64,000 nt of DNA from Verrucomicrobiota bacterium (GTDB taxonomy: Bacteria; Verrucomicrobiota; Verrucomicrobiia; Opitutales; Opitutaceae), in NCBI GenBank assembly GCA_019136515.1, contig JAGVUB010000106.1:1-64000 (forward strand), in the 5' to 3' direction. The notes beneath the pieces are model-generated. The model had not been told where the DNA came from and did no database searches. It saw nothing but the letters and a program-made list of their open reading frames with translations. The position numbers were made by a program, and so were the translations under genes. Below are positions 25,648 to 37,700 of this stretch, one piece after another; the first letter of the stretch is position 1, and each line of letters begins with the position of its first letter.

Positions 25648-26535
25648 ATGAACATCCCGGTATTGACCGTTCAAGGCCAGAGTCTGGCCGAAACCCATGA
25701 ACGTGCCCTGATCGCGCTGTACCAGCACGGCGCGCGGCAGAACACCCAGTACGACAAGCCCGGCGATCCGCCGAGTCTCGACTGCACGATGAACGCGACC
25801 GTGCTCGACCCGCTGGCGGAGCCGATGATCCACAAGGCGTTCCCGGCGGGCATCGCCGAGCTGCGCGAATACGTGATGGAGGTCGCGGGCGCGAAGGACC
25901 ACTGGGTGAAGAACATCAACGACAAGGCGGACACTCGCTGGGAGTACACCTACCACGGGCGCCTGGCCGCCTACGGCATCTGGAAGGAGCGGGATGCGCA
26001 GGGGGCCTCGGTGGAGAAGGGGCCCTTCAAGATCAACCAGATCGAGAGCGTCATCGCGAAGCTCACCGCGCAGCCGTTCACGCGGCAGGCGCAGATGATC
26101 ACCTGGATGCCCAGCCTCGACCTCGACTGCTACGATCCGCCGTGCCTGCAGTCGTTGTGGTACCGGATCTGTGAGGACGAGGCCGGCGTGCGCTGGCTGA
26201 ACTGCAACGTGCGCTTCCGCAGCAACGATGCCTGGAACGCGAGCTTCATGAACATGTTCGGCTTCGTGCTGTTCAATCGCGACGTCATCGCCGCCGAGGT
26301 GGCGCGGCGCTCCGGCCGCGAGGTCCGGCTGGGCCGGATGAACTGGCAGGCGGACTCGTACCACATCTACGGCCGGGATCTCGAGAGTGCGAAGCTGCGC
26401 CTGTTCGACCGGCTCGCCACGACCACGTTCGAGGACCGGGTGTACGAGTTCTCGGACCCGATGATCCAGGAGTGGTACAACGAGGCCGAGGCGACCGTGC
26501 GCAAGAAGATCGCCGACTACGACGCCAGCCACTGA
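25648..26535 (+). CDS. Thymidylate synthase homologue, atypical ThyA
   Basis: This 295-aa protein belongs to the thymidylate synthase/dCMP hydroxymethylase fold. The catalytic Cys is in YDPPCLQSLWYR, where canonical enzymes have His right after Cys. RSNDAWNASFMNMFGFVLF corresponds to the RS-x-D...N nucleotide-binding block with the dUMP-selecting Asn kept. ADSYHIYGRDLE matches the HIY motif. The sequence departs from standard bacterial ThyA and is closer in pattern to archaeal-type enzymes. It may make dTMP or modify another pyrimidine nucleotide. It follows fcl by 91 bases with no obvious functional link. Confidence 0.72.
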   Translation: MNIPVLTVQGQSLAETHERALIALYQHGARQNTQYDKPGDPPSLDCTMNATVLDPLAEPMIHKAFPAGIAELREYVMEVAGAKDHWVKNINDKADTRWEYTYHGRLAAYGIWKERDAQGASVEKGPFKINQIESVIAKLTAQPFTRQAQMITWMPSLDLDCYDPPCLQSLWYRICEDEAGVRWLNCNVRFRSNDAWNASFMNMFGFVLFNRDVIAAEVARRSGREVRLGRMNWQADSYHIYGRDLESAKLRLFDRLATTTFEDRVYEFSDPMIQEWYNEAEATVRKKIADYDASH

Positions 26536-26681
26536 GCCGACCGCTGTCGGCGATCGGATGCGCGCCGAGGAGCTGATGCCCCGGGGCCGGACCGGACGTG
26601 CCCGTTGCGGTCAGCGGAGGGCCCTGTGCCTGTGGTGCGGTGCTTGCCGGATCCGCATCGCCGCCGCAGGCTGCGCGCTCC

Positions 26682-28049
26682 ATGAGTGCTGGATGCTCGA
26701 GTGAAAACCTGAAACCGGCTGCGAGGGACGCCGCGGTGTTGCCCCCAGCCCAGGCGCTTGCCGCCGCCGAGAGCGGGGGCGGCACGCCGAGCGTGTTTGA
26801 TGAGGCCGGTTTCATCGAGAAGGACACGCCCATGTTCCGGCGCACCGCGCTGGCGATGTTCTCCGCCGGGTTCGCGACTTTTGCGCTGCTCTACTGCGTG
26901 CAACCGCTGTTACCGGTGCTGTCGCACGAGTTCGGGATGGATGCGGCGCGCGCCAGCCTGGTGTTATCGGTCTCCACGGCGTTTCTGGCGGCTGGTCTGG
27001 TCGCCACCGGGCCGCTGTCCGACGCGATCGGGCGCAAACCGGTAATGCTCGTCGGAATGGGCGGTGCGGCGGTGTGTACGCTCGGTGCGGCAGCGATGCC
27101 GACCTGGGGCGGGGTGCTGGTGCTGCGCGCCCTGGTCGGTTTGTGCCTGAGCGGCGTGGTCGCCGTGGCGATGACCTACCTGAGCGAGGAGATTTCCGCC
27201 AAGGTGTTGGGTTTCGCGATGGGGCTCTACATCGCGGGTAACGCGATCGGCGGGATGCTCGGGCGCTTGGTCGTGGGCGTGATCGTCGACTTTGTGTCCT
27301 GGCGGGCGGCGTTGGGGACTCTCGGTGGGCTGGCGCTGGTCGCGGCATTCGTCTTCTGGCGTAGCGTGCCGGCTTCGCGCCATTTCCGGCCGACGCCGCT
27401 GCGGCCGGCGACGGTGCTCGACGGCTTCCGCCTGCACCTGCGCGACGCGGCGCTGCCGTGGCTGTTTCTCGAAGGCTTTCTGCTGCTCGGCAGCTTCGTG
27501 ACGTTGTTCAACTACATCTCCTACCGGCTGCTGGCGGCGCCGTACCACCTCAGCCAGGCGATCGTGGGCTCGGTCTCGGCCGTGTATCTTGCGGGCATCT
27601 ACAGCTCGACGAGCGTGGGCGCGCTGGCCGACCGGCTGGGCCGGCGGCGCGTGCTGTGGGTGGCGATCGCCGTGATGCTCGCCGGGGTGGTGGTGACGCT
27701 GGCGGAACCGCTCTGGCTGGTGCTGGTGGGGATGCTGGTCTTCACCGCCGGATTCTTCGGGGCGCATTCTGTCGCCAGCAGTTGGATCGGCCGGAGGGCG
27801 CGGCGGGCGCGCGGGCAGGCGTCGTCGCTCTACCTCCTCTGCTACTACCTCGGCTCGAGCATCGCGGGCACGGCGGGCGGGGTCTGCTGGCATCGCTGGG
27901 GCTGGGCCGGGGTGGGGTTGTTCATCGCCGGGCTGCTGGGCGTGGCGTTGCTGGTGGCGGTGCGGCTCTCCCGTGTGCCGCCGCTGGAGGCGGGCGGCGG
28001 CGCGGTGGGAGACGGGGCGGCGGCGGGAGCCTGCAACCCGCGGGGGTGA
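26682..28049 (+). CDS. MFS transporter, YnfM-like
   Basis: This twelve-helix major facilitator protein resembles E. coli YnfM along its length. It begins with FIEKDTPMFRRTALAMFSAGFATFALLYCVQPLLPVLSHEFGM and the loop motif GPLSDAIGRKPVMLVGM, then ALVGLCLSGVVAVAMTYLSEEI. SRHFRPTPLRPATV lies in the middle loop, and SAGFFGAHSVASSW-like and QASSLYLLCYYLGSSIAG follow late. Substrates of this branch are poorly defined; amino-acid or arabinose/drug efflux has been suggested for relatives. The ATG at 26682 is chosen because homology extends before the ATG at the MFRRT site. A GTG at 26793 is the main alternative. Confidence 0.87.
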   Translation: MSAGCSSENLKPAARDAAVLPPAQALAAAESGGGTPSVFDEAGFIEKDTPMFRRTALAMFSAGFATFALLYCVQPLLPVLSHEFGMDAARASLVLSVSTAFLAAGLVATGPLSDAIGRKPVMLVGMGGAAVCTLGAAAMPTWGGVLVLRALVGLCLSGVVAVAMTYLSEEISAKVLGFAMGLYIAGNAIGGMLGRLVVGVIVDFVSWRAALGTLGGLALVAAFVFWRSVPASRHFRPTPLRPATVLDGFRLHLRDAALPWLFLEGFLLLGSFVTLFNYISYRLLAAPYHLSQAIVGSVSAVYLAGIYSSTSVGALADRLGRRRVLWVAIAVMLAGVVVTLAEPLWLVLVGMLVFTAGFFGAHSVASSWIGRRARRARGQASSLYLLCYYLGSSIAGTAGGVCWHRWGWAGVGLFIAGLLGVALLVAVRLSRVPPLEAGGGAVGDGAAAGACNPRG

Positions 28050-28127
28050 AAGCACGCGGCCGGCGCAATCCCGGGCTTGCACTTCGGCGGAGTGGGGGAG
28101 TTGATCGCCGGCGTTCGCCCGCGCCGC

Positions 28128-28520
28128 ATGCAACTGGAGATCCTCACCCTCTGCCGCGAGGCCCGCTACAACGGGCAGGTGCTCGACATGGCCGGGGCGT
28201 TCGACATCTTCGTGACGCCGCGCATGCCGCTGATCGTGCCGAGCTGCTGGTTGGCGGGCCGGGTGCGGTTCGAGCGGATCGAGGAGGGCCCGCATCAGCT
28301 CAAGATGACGATCATCGATGCCGACGGCCGGCCGGTCGTGCCCGAGATCGCCGAGGATCTGGCGGTTCACTTCACCCGCGACCTGCCGACGGTGTGCAAG
28401 GCGTTCGCGATCCAGTTCAACCAGCTCGTCCTGCCGGAGTTCGGCGAATACGCGATCAAGGTGGCGGTCGACCGCATCAGTCTCGCGTCGGTGCCGCTCT
28501 ACGTGCTGCCGCCGAAATGA
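28128..28520 (+). CDS. Conserved hypothetical protein, DUF6941-like
   Basis: This 130-aa soluble protein starts MQLEILTLCREARYNGQVLDMAGAFDIF. It continues with beta-strand-rich segments VRFERIEEGPHQLKMTIIDADGRPVVP and FAIQFNQLVLPEFGEYAIKVAVDR. This layout resembles a family of small beta-sandwich proteins of unknown role (DUF6941), which I assign only from overall pattern. It ends 10 bases before the start of the beta-lactamase-fold hydrolase, and AGGAGG overlaps its stop, so the two are likely co-transcribed. Confidence 0.72.
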   Translation: MQLEILTLCREARYNGQVLDMAGAFDIFVTPRMPLIVPSCWLAGRVRFERIEEGPHQLKMTIIDADGRPVVPEIAEDLAVHFTRDLPTVCKAFAIQFNQLVLPEFGEYAIKVAVDRISLASVPLYVLPPK

Positions 28521-28530
28521 GGAGGCCGCC

Positions 28531-29313
28531 ATGGAGGTGATTTTTCTCGGGACGGGGACCTCGCAGGGGGTGCCCATGATCGCCTGCGACTGCGCGGTCT
28601 GCCGCTCGGAGGATCCGCGCGACCGTCGCACCCGCACCAGCGTGCATGTCGTCATGGACGGGTTGCATGTGCAGGTCGACGCCGCGCAGGAGTTCCGTCT
28701 CCAGTGTCTGGAGAACCGGATCGGGCGCATCGACCAGTTCATCCTCACGCACGGCCATGCCGACCACATCGCCGGCATGGATGATCTCCGGCGGTTCTGC
28801 GACCTGCGCGAGGGTGGGGCGCTCACGGTGTGGTCGACCGAGGAGGGCTGCGAGCGGGTGTGCGGGATGTTTCCGTACGCGATCGGCGAGAAGCCGATGT
28901 TCAAGGGTTACCCGGCGTTCCAGCCGCGGCCGATGCCGGCGGCCCTCGAGCTGCCGCAGGGGACGATCCGTTCGACGCTGCTGCCGCACGGCAAGGTCGA
29001 GGTGCTCGGGTTGGTCTTCGCGGAGCGCAGCACCGGGGCGAAGTTCACCTACTACACCGACTGCAAACGCGTCGGGGAGGAACCGCGTGAGTTGGCGAGG
29101 GGCTCGGATGTTGTGGTTCTCGATGGACTGCGTCCCGAGCCGCATCCCACGCACATGTGTGTGGCGGAGGCGGTCGAGGTCGCCCAAGCGATCGGGGCGC
29201 CGCAGACTTTTCTCACCCACCTGACCCACGCGATTTCGCACCGCCGCGATGAGCCGCAGCTTCCGAGCGGAATCCGTTTTGCCTACGATGGCCTGAAGCT
29301 AACCATCAGGTAG
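28531..29313 (+). CDS. PhnP-like metallo-beta-lactamase-fold hydrolase
   Basis: This is a zinc hydrolase of the PhnP/phosphoribosyl cyclic phosphodiesterase branch of the metallo-beta-lactamase fold. It opens with FLGTGTSQGVPMIACDCAVC, whose Cys and Asp pattern is found in this branch. The metal motif is THGHADHIAGMDDLRRF, with further ligands in LPHGKVEVLG, YYTDCKRV, and the end block THLTHAISHRR. The 260-aa length is normal. There is no phn operon around, so a general cyclic phosphodiesterase or housekeeping role is more likely than phosphonate catabolism. A strong AGGAGG lies 5-10 bases before the ATG. Confidence 0.86.
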   Translation: MEVIFLGTGTSQGVPMIACDCAVCRSEDPRDRRTRTSVHVVMDGLHVQVDAAQEFRLQCLENRIGRIDQFILTHGHADHIAGMDDLRRFCDLREGGALTVWSTEEGCERVCGMFPYAIGEKPMFKGYPAFQPRPMPAALELPQGTIRSTLLPHGKVEVLGLVFAERSTGAKFTYYTDCKRVGEEPRELARGSDVVVLDGLRPEPHPTHMCVAEAVEVAQAIGAPQTFLTHLTHAISHRRDEPQLPSGIRFAYDGLKLTIR

Positions 29314-29656
29314 GCAGCGAAAAACCGCTGGCGGGATTAAACTTACCAAACAAGTAAAGAAACGCTTGCGCGAGCTTCGATGGTGCATTTAGGTACGCGC
29401 ATCACCAATGCACCTCGCGACACAACGGGATCACGGACTGCGGGCTTTGCTCGACCTCGGCCCTTCCTCCGCGGGTGAACGCGTCGCGGTGCGACTCCCC
29501 GGTTGGCTCGAACGCGCTGGCTGGGCTCAGCAGGGCGCAGGTGAAACGGTGCTTGTTGTGCGCGTCCCCAGCGGGAGTTCGGCACGCTGCTAGTGCCGCT
29601 CCGGCGACCTATTCTTTCCTTCCACCTCTCACCAACAGAACAACTACACTATCACC
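29314..29656. other. Intergenic region upstream of cysK
   Basis: No strong gene is seen. One 61-codon plus-strand frame (29408-29593, MHLATQRDHGL...) has moderate third-position GC but no recognisable domain, and I do not call it. The left end (29335-29400) is AT-richer than its surroundings and is the likeliest place for a promoter. No riboswitch fold is recognisable by eye. Confidence 0.4.
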
Positions 29657-30631
29657 ATGGCACGCATCTACAGCGACATCACCCAGACCATCGGCAACAC
29701 CCCGCTGGTCCGTCTCAATCGCACCGCCGCCCAACACGGCGCCAAAGCCGAGATCCTCCTCAAACTCGAGTTCTTCAATCCGCTTTCCAGCGTGAAGGAC
29801 CGGATCGGCGCCGCGATGGTCGAGGACGCGCTCGCCGCCGGAAAAATCAACCAGGACACGGTGCTCATCGAGCCCACCTCGGGCAACACCGGCATCGCGT
29901 TGGCCTTTGTCGCCGCCGCCAAGGGCCTGAAGCTCATCCTCACCATGCCCGAGACGATGAGCCTCGAGCGCCGCAAGCTTCTCAAGATTCTCGGCGCCCG
30001 CCTCGTGCTCACCGAGGGAGCCAAAGGCATGAAGGGCGCCATCGCCCGGGCCGAGGAGCTGCAGAAGCAGATCCCCAACAGCGCGATCCTCCAGCAGTTT
30101 TCCAACCCGTCCAACCCCGCCATCCACCGCCGGACCACCGCCGAGGAGATCTGGCGCGACACCGATGGCAAGGTCGACATCGTCGTCTCCGGTATCGGTA
30201 CTGGTGGTACAATCACCGGCATCGGCGAGGTGCTCAAGGAGCGCAAACCCGCGGTGAAGATCGTCGCCGTCGAGCCCGACTCCTCCCCGGTGCTCTCCGG
30301 TGGCAACCCCGGCCCCCACAAGCTTCAGGGCATCGGTGCGGGCTTCGTGCCCGGCGTGCTCAACACGAAGATCTACGACGAGGTCATCCGCGTGAAGGAG
30401 ACCGACTCCGGTCCGGTTTCCAAGCAGGTCACCACGCTCGACGGCATTCCGGTCGGCATCTCCTCCGGCGCCGCCATCTGGGCCGCCCTTCAACTGTCCC
30501 AGCGTCCCGAGAACGCCGGCAAGCAGATCGTCGTCATCGTGCCGTCGAGCACCGAGCGTTACCTGTCGACCTGGCTGTTCGCCGATGTGAACACCGACAC
30601 CGACAGCATCGACGACCTGCTCGCGAAGTGA
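29657..30631 (+). CDS. cysK: Cysteine synthase A (O-acetylserine sulfhydrylase)
   Basis: This PLP enzyme makes cysteine from O-acetylserine and sulfide. PLP-Lys lies in [19 protein letters not shown], the substrate loop is [16 protein letters not shown], the phosphate-binding Gly loop is [16 protein letters not shown], and [12 protein letters not shown] is near the end. [14 protein letters not shown]-like [15 protein letters not shown] is the CysE-binding region typical of CysK. The 324-aa length is somewhat longer than the usual ~310-320. The gene stands alone, with a hairpin terminator about 55 bases after its stop. Confidence 0.96.
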   Translation: MARIYSDITQTIGNTPLVRLNRTAAQHGAKAEILLKLEFFNPLSSVKDRIGAAMVEDALAAGKINQDTVLIEPTSGNTGIALAFVAAAKGLKLILTMPETMSLERRKLLKILGARLVLTEGAKGMKGAIARAEELQKQIPNSAILQQFSNPSNPAIHRRTTAEEIWRDTDGKVDIVVSGIGTGGTITGIGEVLKERKPAVKIVAVEPDSSPVLSGGNPGPHKLQGIGAGFVPGVLNTKIYDEVIRVKETDSGPVSKQVTTLDGIPVGISSGAAIWAALQLSQRPENAGKQIVVIVPSSTERYLSTWLFADVNTDTDSIDDLLAK

Positions 30632-30684
30632 TCCGCGGCGGGTGACCGCGGCCGCCCCGCTGCTCACCTCGACACGGTTTTCCC

Positions 30685-30720
30685 ACGCCCGCCGGACTTC
30701 GTGTCCGGCGGGCGTTTCGT
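30685..30720 (+). terminator. Hairpin terminator after cysK
   Basis: Arms at 30685-30697 and 30703-30715 pair perfectly over 13 GC-rich bases (ACGCCCGCCGGAC and its complement) around a 5-base loop TTCGT, followed by TTCGT. The T tract is broken but the stem is very strong. Confidence 0.75.
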
Positions 30721-30802
30721 TATGTGCGCACGGCCGCGGTTGGCGCGAAAACTCGGATTGCGCCGACAGGCCGCTCCAGCCCGAATGGTTCGCGCCGTCC
30801 CG

Positions 30803-31234
30803 ATGCCTCACGCCAACCTCCCCGCGACCAAAGCCGCTCCCGTCGTTCCGACCGGAGTCCGCCTCGACAAGTGGCTTTGGTGTGTGCGCGTGTACAAGAC
30901 GCGTTCGCAGGCGACCGAGGCGTGCCGCGGCGGCAAGGTCACGCTTGACGGACAGCACGCCCGCCCGGCGCGCGAGGTGCGCACCGGGCAGATCGTCGCC
31001 ATCAATCTCGGGGGCTGGACCCGCACCCTGCGCGTGGGGCCGCTGCTGGAGAAACGGGTCGCGCACGCCGATGTGGGCCCGTACATCGAGGACCTTACGC
31101 CTCCGGAGGAGCGGGAGCGTGGCCGCGAGCGACACATCCAAAACCTGCTGGCGCGGCCGCACGGAGAGGGGCGGCCGACCAAGCGCGAGCGCCGCGCCTT
31201 CGAGAGGGCGTTTCGTGGACCGTACGAGTACTGA
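30803..31234 (+). CDS. S4-domain RNA-binding protein, Hsp15-like
   Basis: An S4 RNA-binding domain occupies residues ~15-75: VRLDKWLWCVRVYKTRSQATEACRGGKVTLDGQHARPAREVRTGQIV. The RLDKWLW...R-R-A pattern and the charged C-terminal tail (PPEERERGRERHIQNLLARP, KRERRAFERAF) match heat-shock protein 15 (HslR), which recycles free 50S subunits carrying nascent chains. The ATG at 30803 gives a 143-aa protein, close to HslR length. Met codons at 30785 and 30701 are less likely because the first overlaps the cysK terminator zone. The next gene is rpsA. Confidence 0.86.
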   Translation: MPHANLPATKAAPVVPTGVRLDKWLWCVRVYKTRSQATEACRGGKVTLDGQHARPAREVRTGQIVAINLGGWTRTLRVGPLLEKRVAHADVGPYIEDLTPPEERERGRERHIQNLLARPHGEGRPTKRERRAFERAFRGPYEY

Positions 31235-31486
31235 TCGCGTACGTCGGCCCAGGGGAGGATTCGGCCCCAAGAGGGCCGCACCGTTTTTCCTCTTGCCGAC
31301 AGGGTGGGGCACTGTGACTTTTCGCGCCTTTCGCGGCTGCAGTCGTCCGTCCGGAGTACGCCGCACGCTCCCTCCGGCCGGTTTGATAGTATAAACATCC
31401 AACCCATCCGGTCCCGCCTTGCGGGGCCGTTCGTGGCCGACACCGGTGCCCGGAGCATCACCGACAAGTTGGCCGCTCTACAGTCC
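31235..31486 (+). other. Leader region of rpsA
   Basis: About 250 bases separate the Hsp15-like gene from rpsA, and no gene is seen. An isolated AT-rich box, TAGTATAAA at 31387-31395, could be a -10 element but has no good partner at -35. A 7-bp hairpin at 31410-31428 follows it, about 60 bases before the rpsA start. S1 controls its own synthesis in E. coli through the leader; here that is only a possibility. Confidence 0.35.
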
Positions 31487-33148
<1,662 letters not shown>

Positions 33149-33186
33149 GCTCCGCCGCCGGCCCCTGTGGCCAGCAACCTCTCAAG

Positions 33187-33214
33187 GCGCCCGGTTTCGA
33201 CCGGGCGCTTTTTT
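33187..33214 (+). terminator. Intrinsic terminator after rpsA
   Basis: A perfect 9-bp stem, GCGCCCGGT with ACCGGGCGC, closes a TTCG tetraloop and is followed by six T residues at 33209-33214. Confidence 0.93.
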
Positions 33215-33321
33215 GTGTTCGCACGCCAAGGAACTGGACCGTCGCGGACCGCCCGGTGTGGCGACCGCCGGATTTCGCGCTGGCGCGGGTGGCGGAAATC
33301 GACGCTAAATCCGTCCGCCTG

Positions 33322-34485
33322 ATGAGACCCCATGTCATGTTGGTGTTTGAGATGCGCTACGAGGAGTGCATTGCGATGCTTAAGGGCATCGTCCATTACG
33401 AGCGCTCGCATCGCACGTGGGAGACATTCCATGACGACGAAGGTCGGGCCCAGTCTGACCCGCACTGGCTGCGCAGCCGGGCGTGGCACGGAATCATCAG
33501 CCGCCATGCTACGCCGGATTTCGCCAAGCAGTGCCGCGACCTGGGGATCGCTCTCGTCGACCTCAACGATACCCCGCCGATCGATGGGGTGCCGAAGATT
33601 CGGCCCGACAACCGTGGATTAGGCCATCTCGGGGCGGAGCATTTTCTCGAGCGTGGTTTCCGCTCGTTTGCGTTCTGCGGCTACGCCAATACCGGCTGGG
33701 CGACCGAGCGCCGCGAGGGCTTTCTCGAGGCGTTGCGTTTGGCCGGCCACAGCTGTGAGGTCTACGACATCATCCACTCCGAGGATCCCTTGCCGGCTTG
33801 GGACGCGCGCAACCTCGCCTCGCTCGGAGTCTGGCTCGGCCGGTTGCCGCGACCGACAGCGGTACTGGCCTGCAACGATTATCGGGCCCAGCAGGTGATC
33901 TATGCGGCCCAACATGTCGGGCTGCAGATCCCGGAGGATGTCGCGGTGCTCGGCATCAATAACGACCAGATGCGTTGCGATCTCTCGACGCCGCCGTTGT
34001 CGAGTGTCGCCACGAACGGGTTCCAAGCAGGTTTCCATGCGGCCGAGTGCCTTTCGCAGTTGATGATGGGGCGGCCGGTGGAGCAGATGGACCAACGCAT
34101 CGAGGGGTTGGGAGTCATTACCCGCCACTCGACCGATATTTTGGCGATCGAGGACAAGATGGTGGCGACGGCGCTGGCATTCATTCGTGCGAGCGCCTGT
34201 CGCGGCATCTCCGTCGACGATGTGCTCAAACACGCGTTTACCTCGCGTAGCCTGCTCGAGAAGAAATTCCGGCGGTACATCGGTCGCTCGCCGCAGGCGG
34301 AGATTCGCCGCGTGCAGGTGGCGAAGATCCGGCAGTTGCTGGTCGAAACCGATCTGCCGCTCAAGGAGATCGCCGACCTCACCGGTTTCGAGCACGTCGA
34401 GTACCTCTGTGTCGTGTTCAAGCGCCTGATGGGCGAGCCGCCCGGATGCTATCGCAAGCGCATGCAGGTCGAGAAGCGCGACTAA
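33322..34485 (+). CDS. XylR-like AraC-family transcriptional regulator
   Basis: This is a one-component sugar regulator. Residues ~1-270 form a LacI/periplasmic-binding-type effector domain, with LGHLGAEHFLERGFRSFAFCGYANTGWATERREGFLEALRLAGH and AVLACNDYRAQQVIYAAQHVGLQIPEDVAVLGINND. The last ~100 residues are an AraC double helix-turn-helix (SLLEKKFRRYIGRSPQAEIRRVQVAKIRQLLVETDLPLKEIADLTGFEHVEYLCVVFKRLMG). This layout is that of XylR, which responds to xylose. The 387-aa length fits. The ATG at 33322 follows a 107-base gap after the rpsA terminator. It is probably the xylose sensor for the downstream xylan locus. A 7-bp hairpin at 34494-34510 follows the stop. Confidence 0.88.
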   Translation: MRPHVMLVFEMRYEECIAMLKGIVHYERSHRTWETFHDDEGRAQSDPHWLRSRAWHGIISRHATPDFAKQCRDLGIALVDLNDTPPIDGVPKIRPDNRGLGHLGAEHFLERGFRSFAFCGYANTGWATERREGFLEALRLAGHSCEVYDIIHSEDPLPAWDARNLASLGVWLGRLPRPTAVLACNDYRAQQVIYAAQHVGLQIPEDVAVLGINNDQMRCDLSTPPLSSVATNGFQAGFHAAECLSQLMMGRPVEQMDQRIEGLGVITRHSTDILAIEDKMVATALAFIRASACRGISVDDVLKHAFTSRSLLEKKFRRYIGRSPQAEIRRVQVAKIRQLLVETDLPLKEIADLTGFEHVEYLCVVFKRLMGEPPGCYRKRMQVEKRD

Positions 34486-34527
34486 ACTCGACTGCGCGGT
34501 CGAACCGCGCTGACGGCGCTGTCGCGC

Positions 34528-34602
<75 letters not shown>

Positions 34603-34792
34603 GCATCGCGCCTTCGCGAGAGGGCGAGAGAATACCTCTGCCGGGCCGAGGCAAGTGTTTTGGCGACCTCTTTTGGCGTGGGCAGTGAACTGTCCGGTTT
34701 CGATCACGGTGGTACGGTGGGGCACGCCTGCTTGAGCGCTGTGAACGGGACCATGGCCGTGGCTCAATGTCTCGCACTACGACTTAAGGAGT

Positions 34793-37700
34793 ATGCCCGT
34801 TCGAGGGAATGCATCTTTACGGGTGGGGGACGAACACCGATTTTCGAACTCCCCAAGAATGTCTATCAACCTCCAGGTCGTCGCGCCTCGTGCGGGACGG
34901 ATACGACAAGACTCCGCCATTCTCCGCGCAGCCTGTCGCCGATGGGTATGGATTCGCTCCGCCTTGGCCACAATTGTTGGGGCGTGGCTGGTTTTCACGG
35001 GAAGCGCGATCGTCGGCGGGTCCCCGCCGACTCGCTTCTATCCCTTTGAGGAGATCGGCTGCATTTCGGGCGAGGCGCAACTTGCCTACGACAGCTTCGG
35101 GCGCTTGGTCGTGGCGCAGCAGGGCGAGTTCCTCGTGCTCAACGACACGACGTGGCAGAAACTCTGGGCCGAGAACACGACCGACATCAATCTCCGCAAG
35201 GTCTGCCGCGGTCCGGATGGCTCGCTTCTGTACGGGGCCTTTGGTTCCTGGGGGGTGTTTGAAGTCGGCTCCGATGGCGTGTTGCATCCACGTTCGCTGG
35301 TACCGGCGGAGTGTCCTCCGTGGGTACGCGCGAACAGTTTTGACCGGATCCTCTGCACCGAGACCGGCGTTTTCTTTTATGGGCTGAGCGGTGTCACATT
35401 CCGCGACGTGGCGGGACGGACGCAGTTTTTCGAGGTCGATGACGTGGCGTGTGTGTATCCGCTCGGTGATCTGGTGCTGGTCTCGACGTTTGATGATGGT
35501 GTTATGGCGCTCGATTTTGTCCGGGGTCGGGTGACGCGAGCCGAAGCGGAACAGATTCCGCAGGAGATCATCGTGGGGATGGCCGGCGATGGGCGAAACT
35601 CGGCGCTGTTGGCCACCAGTTCCCGCCACCTGCTGATCTTGCAGGATGGCCGGTTCGTTGCCCCGGCTGGCGCGCCATGCCAGTTGCCGGGGGCACTATC
35701 TGCTGTCGTGGCGTTACCCGACGGGGGCTTCGCGGTCTCAATCGTCGGGCTGGGCGTCCTGTTCCTTGAACGCGACGGGCGTGTGCGCGGTACGCTTGCC
35801 GGACCGGAGTACTCCGGAATTGCGTCGTTGGCTGTCGCCGAGGATGGAATACTATGGGCAGTTGCGGAGGCCGGTCTGCTCAAGATCTATTACGGGCAGC
35901 CGTACACGATCTTCGGCCGCGCCTCCGGTTTGCAGGTCAACTGGCCCCAAGTGATTTCCTGTGGGGGACGTCCGATCGCGGCCTCGGCGGGCCGCATCTA
36001 TGAACTGGTCCCCGACGGCGTCTTGGGCGTCCCTCGGTTTCGTCTCATCGCGGATCCCGCTTTGTTCGGTGCGTGGGGGATTGAGGAGGTCGGGGGCTCG
36101 CTGCTGGTCGCCACCGGCGAAGGCGTGTTCTGCCAAGGCGATGGCGGGCTACAACCGGTCCTGTCAGGGTTGCGCGCGGCCCGTCTCGTTAAGCTCGATG
36201 CGACGACCTGCCTGGTGATCGGTGCGGATGTGATCGCGGTGCTGCGGCGGAGCCCGGGCGGATGGGAGGAATGTGCGGCACGTGTGCCGGGCGTTGGATA
36301 TCCATACATTGTCCACGCCGGCTCGGGCTCGGCGTGGGTGGAACTCGGATTGAATCGCGTGGCCCGGATCGATTTGGACAATGGCCGGGTACGCGTCCGG
36401 CTTTTGGAGGATTTTCCTGGTACGGAGCCGTGCTGGGTGAATGTCAGTATCCTCGGAAAGACGGCTGTATTCTGCGGTTCCTGGAGCGAGCCGCTCCTGC
36501 TCGACGAGCAGTCGTTGGCACCGGTCGCCGAGCCGGCCCTACGGCGGCTCTTGGCGGATGCCCCGCGCCGAATCCAGCGCCTGCATCAGGATGATCGGGG
36601 CATTTTGTGGGTCTCGCATGATCGCGGAATGATGCGGGCCGACATGCGGGATGGCTGCTGGTATCTCGACCCCCGCACCTTCGCCGGCATCAACGGACCG
36701 ACACCGCTGATCCGCTCGCTCCCGGGAGGTGATGTATGGGTCTCGACGGGAAGTCTGCTCTACCGGTTGCGGCCATACGCTTCACTGACGCGCTGGACTC
36801 CACCGGTGCCGGTTCTCGTTTCAGTGCGCAACGGCCGGACCAATTCGACGATTCCACTCAAGCGGCGCCTTGAGGGCGATCTTGGACAGTTCACCTATGC
36901 AGAGAAGAGTCTGCAGCTTCAGTTCTTCTCCGGTACCTACGGCGCGACGCGGCCGTCGAGCTACGAGTATCGGTTTGGCGATGGCGCGTGGCGTCCGTCA
37001 CCCACCGGATCATCGATTCTCCTGTCAGATCTGACCGAGGGCAAATACGAGATCGAGGTACGTACGGTTGACGACATGGGCTCGGCCGGGCCGGCGACGA
37101 GTCTCCGATTTGAAATCGATGCACCTTGGTACCGCAGTTGGGTTGCCTATGCGCTCTATCCAGTCTTCTTGACGGCGGGAGTGATCGGCGTCCATCGCCT
37201 ATCCGTTCGGCGTGCCCGACGGCGGCAGGAGGAACTTGAGCGCGAGGTGGCGGAACGCACCGGAGAACTCAGGACAACAATGGAACGCCTGAACGAGGAG
37301 ACCCAGACCAACGCCACTTTGGCGGAGCGCAACCGGTTGGCCGCGGAGATCCATGACAGTTTGGAGCAGGGTTTTACCGGATTGTCCCTCCAACTCGAGA
37401 CGACGGCGGGTCTTCCCGATTGCCCGCCTCCGGTCCAGTCTGGGCTGGCCGCGGCGTTGAGCATGGTCGGGTACTGCCGGAAGGAGATCCGCCATGCGAT
37501 CCAGGGCCTCCACTCGCCGATCCTCGGATCGGAGGATCTCGGGACGGCGATATCCCAAATCGTGCGGCAGCTTGTGCCACCAATCGTGCATACGGCAGTC
37601 CGGATCGAGGGGCCGGTGCGCCGGATCGATCCGGCGACGGAACACCATTTGCTCCGGATCGCCCAAGAGGCGTTGGCCAACGTGGTGAAGCATGCGGGCG

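Noticed and set aside
29408-29593. 61-codon frame upstream of cysK
   Set aside because: Third-position GC is only moderate and there is no domain or clear ribosome-binding site; kept as a note in the intergenic entry.
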